From Bordetella parapertussis (lineage in GTDB: Bacteria; Pseudomonadota; Gammaproteobacteria; Burkholderiales; JACQAP01), in NCBI GenBank assembly GCA_945900965.1, contig CAMDKM010000002.1, positions 1 to 64,000 on the forward strand: DNA of 64,000 nucleotides, given 5' to 3'. The first letter of the stretch is position 1, and every line of letters begins with the position of its first letter. Of the stretch, positions 1 to 7,574 are shown one piece after another. The notes below the pieces were generated by a model. The model saw nothing but the letters and a program-made list of their open reading frames with translations, made no database searches and was not told the DNA's origin. Both the position numbers and the translations under genes were made by a program.

Positions 1-327
1 AGCCCCGCCTGGCCCACCTAAACACTGAAACTCAGCAGTTACGAGCCATTGAACACAGCCGTATTGATTGCTGGCTGTGCAGTTGCTTATTTCCGTGCCA
101 AAAGCCTCTGCATTGTCGTAGCCCCACGCGCTGCATTTGGAGCGCGCTAGCTCCACTGCCTGTTGAGGATCTACTACTGGTTTTTCAAACTGTCCGTATT
201 GATATGACAGCTTTACCGTGCCATCAGATCGGCTGCCACCTGTGGCGCCATACTGCTTGGTTGTTGCGCAACCGACCGACATCACCAACGTTGCGAGGAT
301 TATTATTCTTGAAGCAATGCGACTCAT
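1..327 (-). CDS. YecR-like lipoprotein (3' end outside window)
   Basis: The reading frame is open from ATG 327 to the window edge (109 codons, no stop), so the C-terminus is missing. The product starts with a lipoprotein signal: hydrophobic residues 8-18, then a lipobox-like S-V-G-C with Cys20. Next come K-Q-Y-G-A-T-G-G-S-R-S-D-G-T-V-K-L-S-Y and W-G-Y-x-x-A-E-A-F-G, then several Cys, the pattern of the YecR-like lipoprotein family. Its role is unknown; it should be an outer-membrane-anchored periplasmic protein. An AGGGAG ribosome site lies 8 bases upstream of the ATG. It is divergent from the integron integrase, 38 bp beyond a GTTGGGC core, which is the position and orientation of a first integron cassette. 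The cassette status is inferred because no attC is visible in the window. Confidence 0.8.
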   Translation of the reverse strand, partial: MSRIASRIIILATLVMSVGCATTKQYGATGGSRSDGTVKLSYQYGQFEKPVVDPQQAVELARSKCSAWGYDNAEAFGTEISNCTASNQYGCVQWLVTAEFQCLGGPGGA

Positions 328-364
328 GGTTGACTCCCTTTAGGCAAACAATTGTCTGTGTGAC

Positions 365-371
365 GCCCAAC
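365..371 (-). other. Candidate attI/cassette junction core (GTTGGGC)
   Basis: Read on the minus strand this is GTTGGGC, which fits the GTTRRRY recombination core of integron sites. It lies between intI and the lipoprotein gene, with the lipoprotein ATG 38 bp further on, so G|TTGGGC would be the left end of cassette 1. Seven-base consensus matches are frequent by chance; only the position makes this one worth listing. Confidence 0.4.
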
Positions 372-391
372 ATGTAATCAAAGGAATTTGT

Positions 392-407
392 CCGTGTTAT
401 AACACGG
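392..407. repeat. 16-bp perfect palindrome in the intI upstream region
   Basis: CCGTGTTATAACACGG is a perfect palindrome between the lipoprotein gene and intI. It contains GTTATAAC, which resembles the fused core seen between attC sites of some chromosomal integrons. It could also be an operator for the divergent promoters. TGTTCCGCCT follows at 411-420 and recurs at 564-573. Confidence 0.5.
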
Positions 408-506
408 CGATGTTCCGCCTATCACACAAATTTCAGAGTTGTGTTGCATCGCGGAAACCCTCCCTTTGAGCGAACAGGCTGCTACTGAATCAAAGACTTG
501 TCAAGG

Positions 507-573
507 ACATTGGAATGGACATTGGAATGGAGGCGGGGCGGACAAGCCGATGATAGGCGGACATGTTCCGCCT
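507..573. repeat. Direct and inverted repeats upstream of intI (possible attI arm sites)
   Basis: A tandem GACATTGGAATG pair lies at about 507-530. It is followed by an inverted pair AGGCGGA (555-561) / TCCGCCT (567-573) around CATGT. Such repeats are expected where an integron integrase binds its attI, but the assignment is inference only. Confidence 0.35.
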
Positions 574-578
574 TTGCC

Positions 579-606
579 TTGCGCCGGACGGGTTGGTGTG
601 TATACT
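579..606 (+). promoter_or_regulatory. Candidate intI promoter
   Basis: TTGCGC (579-584) and TATACT (601-606) are separated by 16 bp, a sigma-70-like arrangement that would start transcription about 25 bp before the GTG start codon of intI. Confidence 0.45.
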
Positions 607-620
607 GGACATAACACCAG
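605..620 (+). promoter_or_regulatory. LexA-like SOS box over the intI promoter
   Basis: CTG-N10-CAG (CTGGACATAACACCAG) is exactly LexA-spaced and forms a longer ACTGG/CCAGT inverted repeat (604-608/617-621). It overlaps the -10 hexamer and precedes the GAGGAGG ribosome site. Integron integrases are known to be SOS-controlled through LexA boxes in this position. The inner bases (GG..CC) differ from the usual CTGT/ACAG. Confidence 0.5.
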
Positions 621-639
621 TTTATATGAGGAGGCCATT

Positions 640-1626
640 GTGCCTGCGCCAACCGACCCGTCCCCATTCCTGCAAAGCGTTCGAGAGGCTATCCGGGTGC
701 GGCATTTCAGCATCCGAACGGAAGAGGCCTACGTGCACTGGATCAGACGCTTCATCTTGTTCCATGCCAAGCGCCACCCGGCGGAGATGGGCGAACGCGA
801 AGTGGCCGCGTTTCTGACTCATTTGGCGGTAGCAGGGGAAGTCGCCTCGTCCACTCAGAATCAAGCGCTCAATGCCCTGGTCTTCCTGTACCGCAAGGTA
901 TTGGAGCGCCCGCTTGGCGAATGCGCGGGCATCGTGCGGGCCAAGCGCCCGCAGCGGATTCCTGTCGTACTCACGCAAGCCGAAGTGGCGGTCATTCTGC
1001 GAGAACTGAAAGGAGTTCATTGGCTGATCGCCTGCCTGCAATACGGCTCGGGATTGCGGCTCCTGGAAAGCGTTCGTCTGAGAGTCAAGGATCTGGACTT
1101 CGATCACCGGGCTTTCCTGGTCAGGGACGGAAAAGGCGGCAAGGATCGGGTGGTAACACTCCCGGACGAGTTGGTGGTGCCGCTCAAACGGCACCTGGCC
1201 AACCGCCGGACCGCGTTCGAGCGCGACTGCGCACAAGGAGTGGGCTCGGTGTATTTGCCTCACGCGCTGGCCCGCAAGTATCCGAACGCACCGCTGGAAT
1301 GGGCCTGGCAGTATGTGTTCGCTGCTGACAGCCTGAGCATCGACCCCCGCTCGGGAGAGCGCCGCCGCCATCACATTGATGAAAGCAGCATGCAGAAGGC
1401 GATGCGTGCCGCATTGCGCCATTCCGGGATTCACAAACCGGCAAGTTGCCACACGCTTCGACATGCCTTCGCAACGCATTTGCTGGAGCGTGGCGCGGAC
1501 ATACGAACCGTGCAAGAGCAACTGGGGCATTCCGACGTGCGCACAACACAGATTTACACCCATGTGCTGAATCGCGGCGGTCTGGCGGTCAAGAGTCCGC
1601 TTGGCGCGGTACTGGGTATTGCCTGA
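640..1626 (+). CDS. intI: Integron integrase (IntI-type tyrosine recombinase)
   Basis: Site-specific tyrosine recombinase of 328 aa. The N-terminal SAM-like core-binding domain covers about residues 8-95, with the catalytic domain from about 105. Catalytic residues are visible: Arg140 (GSGLR), His271 and Arg274 (HTLRH), His297 (GHSD) and Tyr306 (QIYTH). Residues 206-246 form the extra segment that separates integron integrases from XerC/D, beginning [12 protein letters not shown] and including [13 protein letters not shown]; class 1 IntI has the same arrangement. The frame is open upstream to an ATG at 439, but GTG 640 is chosen because GAGGAGG ends 5 bases before it and it gives a family-typical length. 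Divergent from the lipoprotein gene, with a LexA-like box in its promoter. Confidence 0.92.
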   Translation: MPAPTDPSPFLQSVREAIRVRHFSIRTEEAYVHWIRRFILFHAKRHPAEMGEREVAAFLTHLAVAGEVASSTQNQALNALVFLYRKVLERPLGECAGIVRAKRPQRIPVVLTQAEVAVILRELKGVHWLIACLQYGSGLRLLESVRLRVKDLDFDHRAFLVRDGKGGKDRVVTLPDELVVPLKRHLANRRTAFERDCAQGVGSVYLPHALARKYPNAPLEWAWQYVFAADSLSIDPRSGERRRHHIDESSMQKAMRAALRHSGIHKPASCHTLRHAFATHLLERGADIRTVQEQLGHSDVRTTQIYTHVLNRGGLAVKSPLGAVLGIA

Positions 1627-2003
1627 CACTGCTTTACCGGGTGAGGTAGAGTTCGCCAGGCTTCGCGCCGCTGAGTTGTCCTCGCATTCGCGCATTTTTC
1701 GTGCCGTGCGGTCGCGCCGCAAACTTTGGTAAAAGGCGGGCGGCGCGATTTGGCGAAAACATCAGGGCCGTAGGGCGCAATCGTTCGTTATTGCGCCGAA
1801 TGGGAGCCGCTGTGCGCGAGGCGCAATGCGCTGCGCTTATTGCGCCTTACAAGTTATTTCGCAGGCATACATTTGACCTACCCTTCGGCAAGCTTATCGC
1901 ACTGGAAATCAGACAGTCGTGGGCGCCTGCTCCTTCAAAAGGTTTCTGGTCAGGCATCGCCGGCATCTAACCCGGCACCTCGTAGTTCCTATGGTTTTTA
2001 GAA
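1627..2003. repeat. Gene-free region with GCGCAAT palindromes
   Basis: No convincing gene. Two hairpins built on GGCGCAAT/ATTGCGCC lie at about 1774-1796 and 1820-1846 and resemble REP-type palindromes. Open frames here run through the palindromes and show no protein-like composition. Confidence 0.5.
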
Positions 2004-2032
2004 ACAAAAGGGAGCGCGACGCTCCCCTTTGT
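2004..2032. terminator. Bidirectional rho-independent terminator
   Basis: Stem GGGAGCG/CGCTCCC around CGA, flanked by A-rich sequence on the left and CTTTG on the right. It lies between intI (plus) and the convergent small exported-protein gene (minus) and could stop both. Confidence 0.6.
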
Positions 2033-2078
2033 CGGGTTGTAGTTCTGTCTCTGTGACTGGCACAGTTACGCTTGGCCG

Positions 2079-2348
2079 CTATTGCTTGGGTGTTCCTTCC
2101 TTGAACTGATATTGAGCGTCTGGCGCGACGACGCCTTCACAGGCCGCTGCCATGTTGCGCTTGGCGTTGTTGCAGGCGATGTTGGCTTGCGTGAAGATGT
2201 CGTTAGGGTCGCCTTTACCGGTGCAGTAGTAGTCGTATTGGCTCTTGGCATCGTTGCAGGTGCCCCCGCGTGTGTCTACTTCCGCGCCAATGGCGCCCAG
2301 CGATGCGATACTCAAACTCAAGCCGGCAAGAATGACGATACTTTTCAT
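2079..2348 (-). CDS. Small exported protein with four cysteines
   Basis: 89 aa starting MKSIVILAG. A Sec signal peptide covers residues 1-22, ending A-I-G-A before EVDTRGG. The mature part of about 67 residues has four Cys that could form two disulfides, so it is probably periplasmic or secreted. ATG 2348 is chosen over an upstream in-frame ATG because AGGAGG lies directly before it and the signal peptide then starts correctly. I do not recognise a family. It is a monocistronic unit ending at the terminator near 2004-2032. Confidence 0.75.
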   Translation of the reverse strand: MKSIVILAGLSLSIASLGAIGAEVDTRGGTCNDAKSQYDYYCTGKGDPNDIFTQANIACNNAKRNMAAACEGVVAPDAQYQFKEGTPKQ

Positions 2349-2525
2349 TGGTTTCCTCCTCATGATGGTTTGGCTCCGCAAGGGCATGACCGGATATTCG
2401 GGAAGCGCTCCGGTTCCTGCCCGACCTGCCTTGAAATGGCAGGGAGCGGCGAAATCATATCAATTTCGCGCCTCGTGGTGGGGTGATTGCCGGTATGGCG
2501 CTATGCAGCAGAGGAGTTTTCTCGC

Positions 2526-2799
2526 GTGAACGAAGACATTACGTTGCCGGCCTGGCTATTTTTCCCGGTCGCGATGCTGGTAATCGGGGCGGCGCCGGAG
2601 CATTTGCTGCTTCCCACGCTTCGAAAAGTTGTCCGATGGCGGGCGCAAGCCGTGCTAAACGAACTGGGATCGCTTTGCTTATGCTTGCGTAAAGTTTGGC
2701 ACCCCACTGTCGCTGCGCGAGCAATCCCAGGGCACGGACTGGCGCGCATTGCCGGATGCGCAGCGGCAGGAGTGCGTGCAGGCGCTTGCGCGGAAATAG
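2526..2799 (+). pseudogene. Frameshifted small ORF
   Basis: GTG 2526 has a GAGGAG ribosome site 8-9 bases upstream and opens a frame with a hydrophobic stretch (PAWLFFPVAMLVIGAA). The protein-like pattern leaves this frame near 2660 and continues one frame over as WDRFAYACVKFGTPLSLREQ, then GTDWRALPDAQRQECVQALARK, ending at TAG 2797-2799. Joined, this gives about 90 aa. I do not recognise the family. It could be a true frameshift mutation, a sequencing error or chance. Confidence 0.35.
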
Positions 2800-2933
2800 T
2801 GGCGCGGACAAGTCGGTGATGCCGGTGTTGCGGCACTTCATCAGGGAGGAAAGCGGTTTGTTTCGGATAGTCCCGGAAAATCGTCAACTGCTACTGTATT
2901 ACGCCAACGCCATTTCATATTTTTTCGACCGCC

Positions 2934-3419
2934 ATGAGTGAGAGTAATCAACCCTACGAACCGCCGCGCGGCCGGGTGGCCGATACAGCGGAGCGCGCTC
3001 CGCGTCCGATCCTGGGGCTTATCCTGGGGGCGACGGCCGATATTGGCGGCACTCTGGTTGCCGGCATCCTGGTGTCGGTCGTCTATTCCATGCAAATGGC
3101 GTCCGAGGGCATGTCCCCGGAGGAAATGGCCGAGGCCTTGGCCAAGATGCCGCTGGATTCTCCGCTGGGCATCACGGCCCTGATGGCGGGCTTGCTGTGT
3201 TCTGTGTGGGGCGGCTATGTGTGTGCCGGTTTTGCATTCGCCGCGCCGTTCAAATGGGGCGGCATACTCGCCACCATCGTCTGCGTGGTGGGGCTTCTTA
3301 TGGGTGGCAGCGGCCATGAACCCGGGGTGGAAATCGCACTACTGGCCGGGACTTTTGCGTCAGTGCTGGCCGGGGTCTGGCTGCGCGAGAGCAGGCGTGA
3401 AACGCAAAAGTCTGGGTAA
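2934..3419 (+). CDS. Small integral membrane protein, unknown function
   Basis: 161 aa. A polar N-terminus (NQPYEPPRG) is followed by about four hydrophobic segments (roughly residues 25-50, 80-100, 105-122 and 130-148), so it should sit in the inner membrane. The N-terminal style of short membrane proteins beginning MSxxNPYxPP is common in proteobacteria, but I cannot assign a named family. A region of intergenic palindromes follows. Confidence 0.65.
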   Translation: MSESNQPYEPPRGRVADTAERAPRPILGLILGATADIGGTLVAGILVSVVYSMQMASEGMSPEEMAEALAKMPLDSPLGITALMAGLLCSVWGGYVCAGFAFAAPFKWGGILATIVCVVGLLMGGSGHEPGVEIALLAGTFASVLAGVWLRESRRETQKSG

Positions 3420-3442
3420 GCCCCAATACTGTATGCTTAATC

Positions 3443-3501
3443 CCGTTCGTCCTGAGCCTGTCGAAGGACGAATGGGCTTCGACAAGCTCAGCCCGAATGG
3501 C
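3443..3501. repeat. Palindrome TTCGTCCTGAGCCTGTCGAAG / CTTCGACAAGCTCAGCCCGAA type
   Basis: Two imperfectly complementary halves (GTCCTGAGCCTGTCGAAGG and CTTCGACAAGCTCAGCCC) form a long hairpin after the membrane-protein gene. This motif is a widespread intergenic repeat in bacterial genomes. It may act as a transcription stop. Confidence 0.6.
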
Positions 3502-3556
3502 TAACCGAACAGCATTGGGTTAATGCCCAGATTGGACAAAAGAGCCGAACTCTTTT

Positions 3557-3793
3557 GACACGAAGGGCGCGAAGGAAGGCGACATAAAAGTCTTGGAAAT
3601 TCAAGTTGGACCTGAGTTACGGCCCCGTACACGGGATTAAATATTCCCTGGGTTTCCTAAAAGGGTACTCCACGCTATCGCGAGGTATTCGTGTTCCTTC
3701 GTGAACCCTTCGTGTTAGCGCGTTTGAATTTTTGCGGCACACAATTACCCAATAAAAAGGGCAAGCGCTTTTAACACGAAGGATCACGAAGGA
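3557..3793. repeat. CACGAAGG-type palindromic element with 30-bp insert
   Basis: A left arm of CACGAAGG-like units (3557-3577) faces a right arm of CCTTCGTG units (3689-3717). A second forward arm follows at 3772-3793. The right arm is interrupted at 3658-3687 by the 30-bp insert TAAAAGGGTACTCC...GGTA, placed exactly between CC and TTCGTG. The whole of 3420-3889 holds only repeats. Confidence 0.7.
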
Positions 3794-3889
3794 AAACCTT
3801 AAAGCAGAAAACACTGAGCGGTGTCTTGTTGCTGCCTATTCAGTTTTTTGCGAACTTCCCCCGGTGACCCTTCGCGTATCAGAGTTTGC

Positions 3890-5143
3890 TCAGGACGGCC
3901 GGTCCATCTTGCAGGTGGTCGGCATCACGGTGTCCTTGCCTTCGATCCGGCGGTCGGTCTTGAAGCCATTGCCGGTACGCTCGACGTCCAGTTTGATATC
4001 CTTGCCGTCCACCTTGTTGTAGGTGGAAACATACAGTGGCTGGATCAACTGATGGTTGTCGGCGCGCATCACGACTTCGCCGCTGTCGCCTTCGATTTTC
4101 ATGCCTTCCAGGGCCTTGGCGACCTTTACCGCATCGGTGGATTTGACCTGATCAATGGCCTTGGCCAGCATTTCCAGGGCAATGAATTGAGTGGTCCAGT
4201 AATAGTCGTCCTTGACGTCCTTGTAACGCTCCCGATAAGCCTGATAGTGGCGGGTGGCCTTATCGTTGCCGATGTTGGCGTGCCATTGCGTGACTTGTTT
4301 CAGGTGCCCGATACCGGCATCGCCAAGCGCGGGGGGCGAACCCAGACCGCCTGCGTAATAGGTGTAGAAATTGGGCTTGAAGCCGGCTTCGCGGCTGGCC
4401 TTTACCAGCAGCGCCATGTCGTTGCCCCAGTTACCAGTGACGATGGTGTCGGCGCCGGTGGCTTTGATCTTGGCGATGTAGGGCGAGAAGTCCTTGATCT
4501 TGCCCAGGGGGTGCAACTCGTCCCCGACAATTTCGATATCGGGCCGCTTCCTGGGCAACATCTCTCTCGCCGATTTGGCGACTGCCTGACCGAAGGCATA
4601 ATCCTGGTTGAGCAGATAGACCTTTTTGCTGGCCGGATTTTGCGCGATGGCGTCGGTGAGCGCGGCCATTTTCATCGCGGCGTCGGCGTCGAAACGGAAA
4701 TGCCAGAAGCTGCAACGGTCGTTGGTGAGCGCGGGATCGACTGCGCCGGTGTTGAGGTAAATCACTAGTTGTTCCGGATTGCGCTCGTTGTGCTTGTTTA
4801 CCGCGTCCACCAACGCGCCGGCCACATTGGAGCCGTTGCTCTGGTTGATGAAACGCACGCCCTGGTCGATGGCGGACTTCAGCGCCAGTTGCGCTTCCTG
4901 GGGGCTGCTTTTGCTGTCCAGCGCGATGATCTCAATCTTGGCACCGCCCAGCACACCACCCCGCGCGTTGATCGCTTCGGCGGCCAGCGTGGTATATCGC
5001 ACCATCGCCTCGCCCACATTAGCGAAGGGCCCCGAGAGGGGATCGATCACCGCGATCTTGACGTTGTCCGCGGCCAGTGCCACGCCACACAAAAGGGCCG
5101 AGCCCGCCAGCACAAGCGCGACGGGCAGTTGTCTCAAATTCAT
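3890..5143 (-). CDS. Branched-chain amino acid-type ABC transporter substrate-binding protein
   Basis: 417 aa periplasmic type-I binding protein of the LivK/Leu-Ile-Val family. The signal peptide covers residues 1-24 (ending GVALA before ADNVKIAVIDPLSGPFA), followed by two alpha/beta lobes as in Liv-type receptors. The start is supported by AGGAGGAG just upstream. The length is at the long side of the family. No permease or ATPase gene is adjacent, so it is an orphan receptor; its ligand may be an amino acid or another small organic acid. Confidence 0.85.
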   Translation of the reverse strand: MNLRQLPVALVLAGSALLCGVALAADNVKIAVIDPLSGPFANVGEAMVRYTTLAAEAINARGGVLGGAKIEIIALDSKSSPQEAQLALKSAIDQGVRFINQSNGSNVAGALVDAVNKHNERNPEQLVIYLNTGAVDPALTNDRCSFWHFRFDADAAMKMAALTDAIAQNPASKKVYLLNQDYAFGQAVAKSAREMLPRKRPDIEIVGDELHPLGKIKDFSPYIAKIKATGADTIVTGNWGNDMALLVKASREAGFKPNFYTYYAGGLGSPPALGDAGIGHLKQVTQWHANIGNDKATRHYQAYRERYKDVKDDYYWTTQFIALEMLAKAIDQVKSTDAVKVAKALEGMKIEGDSGEVVMRADNHQLIQPLYVSTYNKVDGKDIKLDVERTGNGFKTDRRIEGKDTVMPTTCKMDRPS

Positions 5144-5393
5144 TATGTTCTCCTCCTGGAAGTGATTTTTCTACGATTGCACTTGACCGCTAGCGGGTTT
5201 CCACCGGTCAGGGCGCGAACGCTAGCACAGAACAGAACGTAATTGAAAGTCATCCGGTTGACCCGAGGCGGGTGCCCGCAGAGGTGCCTGGCGTGACCCG
5301 ACGACCAGGGGAGCGCCTCGCCATCTGCTGCCCGGTCTTCTATCGCACTACAATGCCGTGCTTGATGTGCTTATTGATGGAAGAGAGTCGCTC
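5144..5393. other. Intergenic region between divergent genes
   Basis: About 250 bp between the binding-protein gene (minus) and the M50 protease (plus). It presumably holds both promoters. I see no repeat or strong motif. Confidence 0.4.
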
Positions 5394-6122
5394 TTGATCA
5401 AACTACTGCTTGGATTGCTGGCCGCGGGAAAACTCGGCAAGGTGCTGTTTTCCGGCGGCACCATGATTTTGTCGGTGTTTGCCTATTCGTTCATTTATGG
5501 ATGGCCTTACGCCGCGGGATTCGTGGGACTGATTTTTGTCCATGAACTTGGGCATTACCTTGCCGCCCGTCAGCGGGGGCTACCCGTGGGATTGCCGACC
5601 TTTATTCCTTTTGTGGGCGCCTGGATCCAGTTGAAGGAAATGCCCCACAGCGTGGAGACCGAAGCCTGGGTAGGCTTGGCTGGCCCGCTGCTGGGAACGG
5701 TTGGCGCGCTGGCCTGCTACGTGTTCTACCGTTCGAGCGATGAACCGCTGTGGCTGGCGCTGGCCTACGCGGGATTTTTCCTGAACCTCTTTAATCTCAT
5801 TCCGGTGTCGCCCTTTGACGGTGGCCGAATTACGGCAATCATTTCGCCGCGTGTCTGGCTGCTGGGTGTCCCGATCATGGGCGCTCTGTTCTTATGGCGG
5901 CCCAGCCCGCTGCTGATCCTGATGATGATCCTCGCGGCACCCCAGGTCTGGAAGGCATTCAAGTACGACCCCAAGGCACCGGAAAACGCGGCGTATTACA
6001 CGGTGGAGCCAGGCAAGCGCATCGAATACGCGGCCTACTACCTTGTGCTCGCGGCATTTCTCGCCGTGATGTCTTCGGAAGTCCACGACATGCTCCAGCA
6101 ACTTCACGGCAAGACGGAATAA
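5394..6122 (+). CDS. M50-family site-2-type zinc metalloprotease
   Basis: Multi-pass membrane protein of about 242 aa. It carries HELGH (near residues 50-54), the zinc-binding and catalytic motif of S2P proteases, and PVSPFDGGR near residue 140, which supplies the third zinc ligand. This pair defines family M50, which cleaves substrates within the membrane. TTG 5394 is chosen because GGAAGAGAG lies 6 bases upstream; in-frame GTG codons at 5358 and 5367 would add up to 12 residues. No anti-sigma factor lies nearby, so the substrate is unknown. The DUF1415 gene starts 11 bp downstream, suggesting co-transcription. Confidence 0.82.
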   Translation: MIKLLLGLLAAGKLGKVLFSGGTMILSVFAYSFIYGWPYAAGFVGLIFVHELGHYLAARQRGLPVGLPTFIPFVGAWIQLKEMPHSVETEAWVGLAGPLLGTVGALACYVFYRSSDEPLWLALAYAGFFLNLFNLIPVSPFDGGRITAIISPRVWLLGVPIMGALFLWRPSPLLILMMILAAPQVWKAFKYDPKAPENAAYYTVEPGKRIEYAAYYLVLAAFLAVMSSEVHDMLQQLHGKTE

Positions 6123-6133
6123 GAGTTGAATTT

Positions 6134-6694
6134 GTGGGAAACGGCTTCGAAGAATTTGCCGAGCAGGACGTCATCGCCGCCACCCGGGCCTGGCTGGAGC
6201 GTGCGGTGATCGGTCTGAACCTGTGCCCCTTTGCCAAGGCGGTGCATGCAGCGGGGAGGGTGCATTACTGCGTCAGCAAAGCCACGACCGAGGATGCGCT
6301 GGTCGGAGACCTGGCGCGGGAACTCTCCGCACTCAATGAGGCCAATCCGGACGAAATCGAAACGATTCTGCTGATCCACCCGCGTGTATCAGGCGATTTT
6401 CTGGATTTCAACGATTTCCTGGAACTGGCGGATGCCACCGTCGAAGGCCTGGGATTGGAAGGGGTGTTGCAGGTGGCCAGTTTTCATCCGCGCTATCAAT
6501 TCGAGGGAACGGAACCGGACGACATCACCAATTTCTCCAACCGTTCGCCTTACCCTACGTTGCATCTGTTGCGCGAAGCGAGTATCGAACGAGCGCTGGC
6601 CCAGTTTCCCGATGCGGATTCGATTTACGAACGCAACATCGACACGCTTCGCAAGCTGGGGCACGCGGGCTGGCGATTGTTGTTTCCGAGCTAA
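6134..6694 (+). CDS. DUF1415 family protein
   Basis: 186 aa cytoplasmic protein. It shows AVIGLNLCPFAK near the start, then LLIHPRVSGDFLDFNDFL and ASFHPRYQFEGTEPDDITNFSNRSPYP, the conserved blocks of DUF1415. The function is unknown; the conserved Cys, His and Asp residues suggest metal binding or catalysis, but this is inference. GTG 6134 is chosen because it is the first start codon in frame after the M50 stop and has GGAATAAGAG upstream. Confidence 0.8.
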   Translation: MGNGFEEFAEQDVIAATRAWLERAVIGLNLCPFAKAVHAAGRVHYCVSKATTEDALVGDLARELSALNEANPDEIETILLIHPRVSGDFLDFNDFLELADATVEGLGLEGVLQVASFHPRYQFEGTEPDDITNFSNRSPYPTLHLLREASIERALAQFPDADSIYERNIDTLRKLGHAGWRLLFPS

Positions 6695-6728
6695 TCTTTT
6701 CGAGCCCACACAGAATGAACGCAAGAAA

Positions 6729-6898
6729 CTCACCACAGAGACACGGAGGCACAGAGGAGTACAAAACTTCAATTCGTTGTACTGCCAGTTGTGCGCACCT
6801 ATCTGCCGTGCGCGCGGATAGATGCAACGACTTGTTTTTTCTCTGTGTTCTCGGTGCCTAAAAGGGTACTCCACGCTACGCGAGGGTATCTGTGGTTC
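6729..6898. repeat. CACAGAGG-type palindromic element with 30-bp insert
   Basis: Left arm of CACCACAGAG/ACACGGAGG/CACAGAGG units (6729-6757) and right arm CTCTGTG...GGTGCC plus TCTGTGGT (from 6841), with about 80 bp between. The right arm carries the insert TAAAAGGGTACTCC...GGGTA at 6859-6888, between GCC and TCTGTGG. Confidence 0.75.
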
Positions 6899-6922
6899 AA
6901 CTGCTTTCTTAAGGTAAAGCCA

Positions 6923-7330
6923 TTGCGCGAGCCAAACAGATTCGAAACCCTGCGTCTACCGCTTCGGCCCGATGTTGTTGCTCCGGATGGGTCGGACGTT
7001 CGCGTGCTGTTGCGGACCGGGCGCGGCAGTATGGCGCACTTCGAACTCGCGCCGGGACGGGTGTCCGACGCGATCGTGCATCGCACGGTGGATGAAATCT
7101 GGTATGTCCTCTCCGGCCACGGGGAAATATGGCGCAAGCAGGGAACGCAGGAAGAAATTATCGCGCTGGAGGCTGAAGTCTGCGTGTCGATTCCGGTCGG
7201 CACGCATTTCCAGCTTCGTGCCCATGGGTCGATACCACTGGCGGCAGTAGGGGTCACGATGCCGCCCTGGCCGGGGTCCGAGGAGGCAATTCCTGTCGCG
7301 GGCAAATGGCCGCCAAACCAGAAATTCTAA
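6923..7330 (+). CDS. Small cupin-domain protein
   Basis: About 135 aa, a single cupin barrel. The sequence MAHFELAPGRVSDAIVHRTVDEIWYVLSG, followed by the second motif SIPVGTHFQLRA, matches the conserved cupin halves. One His (VHRT) and one Glu (DEIW) of the metal site are present. TTG 6923 is preferred, with AAGGTAAAG before it; the frame is open further upstream but only through the palindromic repeat. The substrate is unknown. Confidence 0.7.
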   Translation: MREPNRFETLRLPLRPDVVAPDGSDVRVLLRTGRGSMAHFELAPGRVSDAIVHRTVDEIWYVLSGHGEIWRKQGTQEEIIALEAEVCVSIPVGTHFQLRAHGSIPLAAVGVTMPPWPGSEEAIPVAGKWPPNQKF

Positions 7331-7334
7331 AGAA

Positions 7335-7567
7335 GCTCTCACCGCGGAGGACGCAGCAGCTTCAGCCGTAAGTGCTACGCCTTAAGGACGCGGAGGAAAA
7401 GCAGTCAGAAGGTTTGCCAAGTATTTTGCCTGCCGAGCCAGCGCGAAACTTAGTTAGCCTATGTTATTCGTAGCCCTTTCCCATCAATTCATTTTCACGA
7501 TTTTCCTCCGCGTCCTAAAAGGGTACTCCACGCTGCGCGAGGGTATCCGCGTCCTCCGCGGTGAGCG
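7335..7567. repeat. GCGGAGGAC-type palindromic element with inserts in both arms
   Basis: Left arm CTCACCGCGGAGGACGCAG...GGACGCGGAGGAAAA and right arm TTTTCCTCCGCGTCC...CCGCGTCCTCCGCGGTGAG. The left arm has a 28-bp insert at 7357-7384 and the right arm a different, 30-bp insert (TAAAAGGGTACTCC...GGGTA) at 7516-7545. Both sit at the CC|T junction of a repeat unit. Confidence 0.75.
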
Positions 7568-7574
7568 CGAATCT

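Noticed and set aside
622-1722. Long minus-strand frame opposite intI
   Set aside because: Antisense shadow: the plus strand has all catalytic motifs of an integrase.
1701-1970. Plus-strand frame after intI
   Set aside because: Runs through GCGCAAT palindromes; no ribosome site and no protein-like pattern.
3821-4768. 315-codon plus-strand frame
   Set aside because: Antisense of the binding-protein gene at 3890-5143, which has a signal peptide and family motifs.
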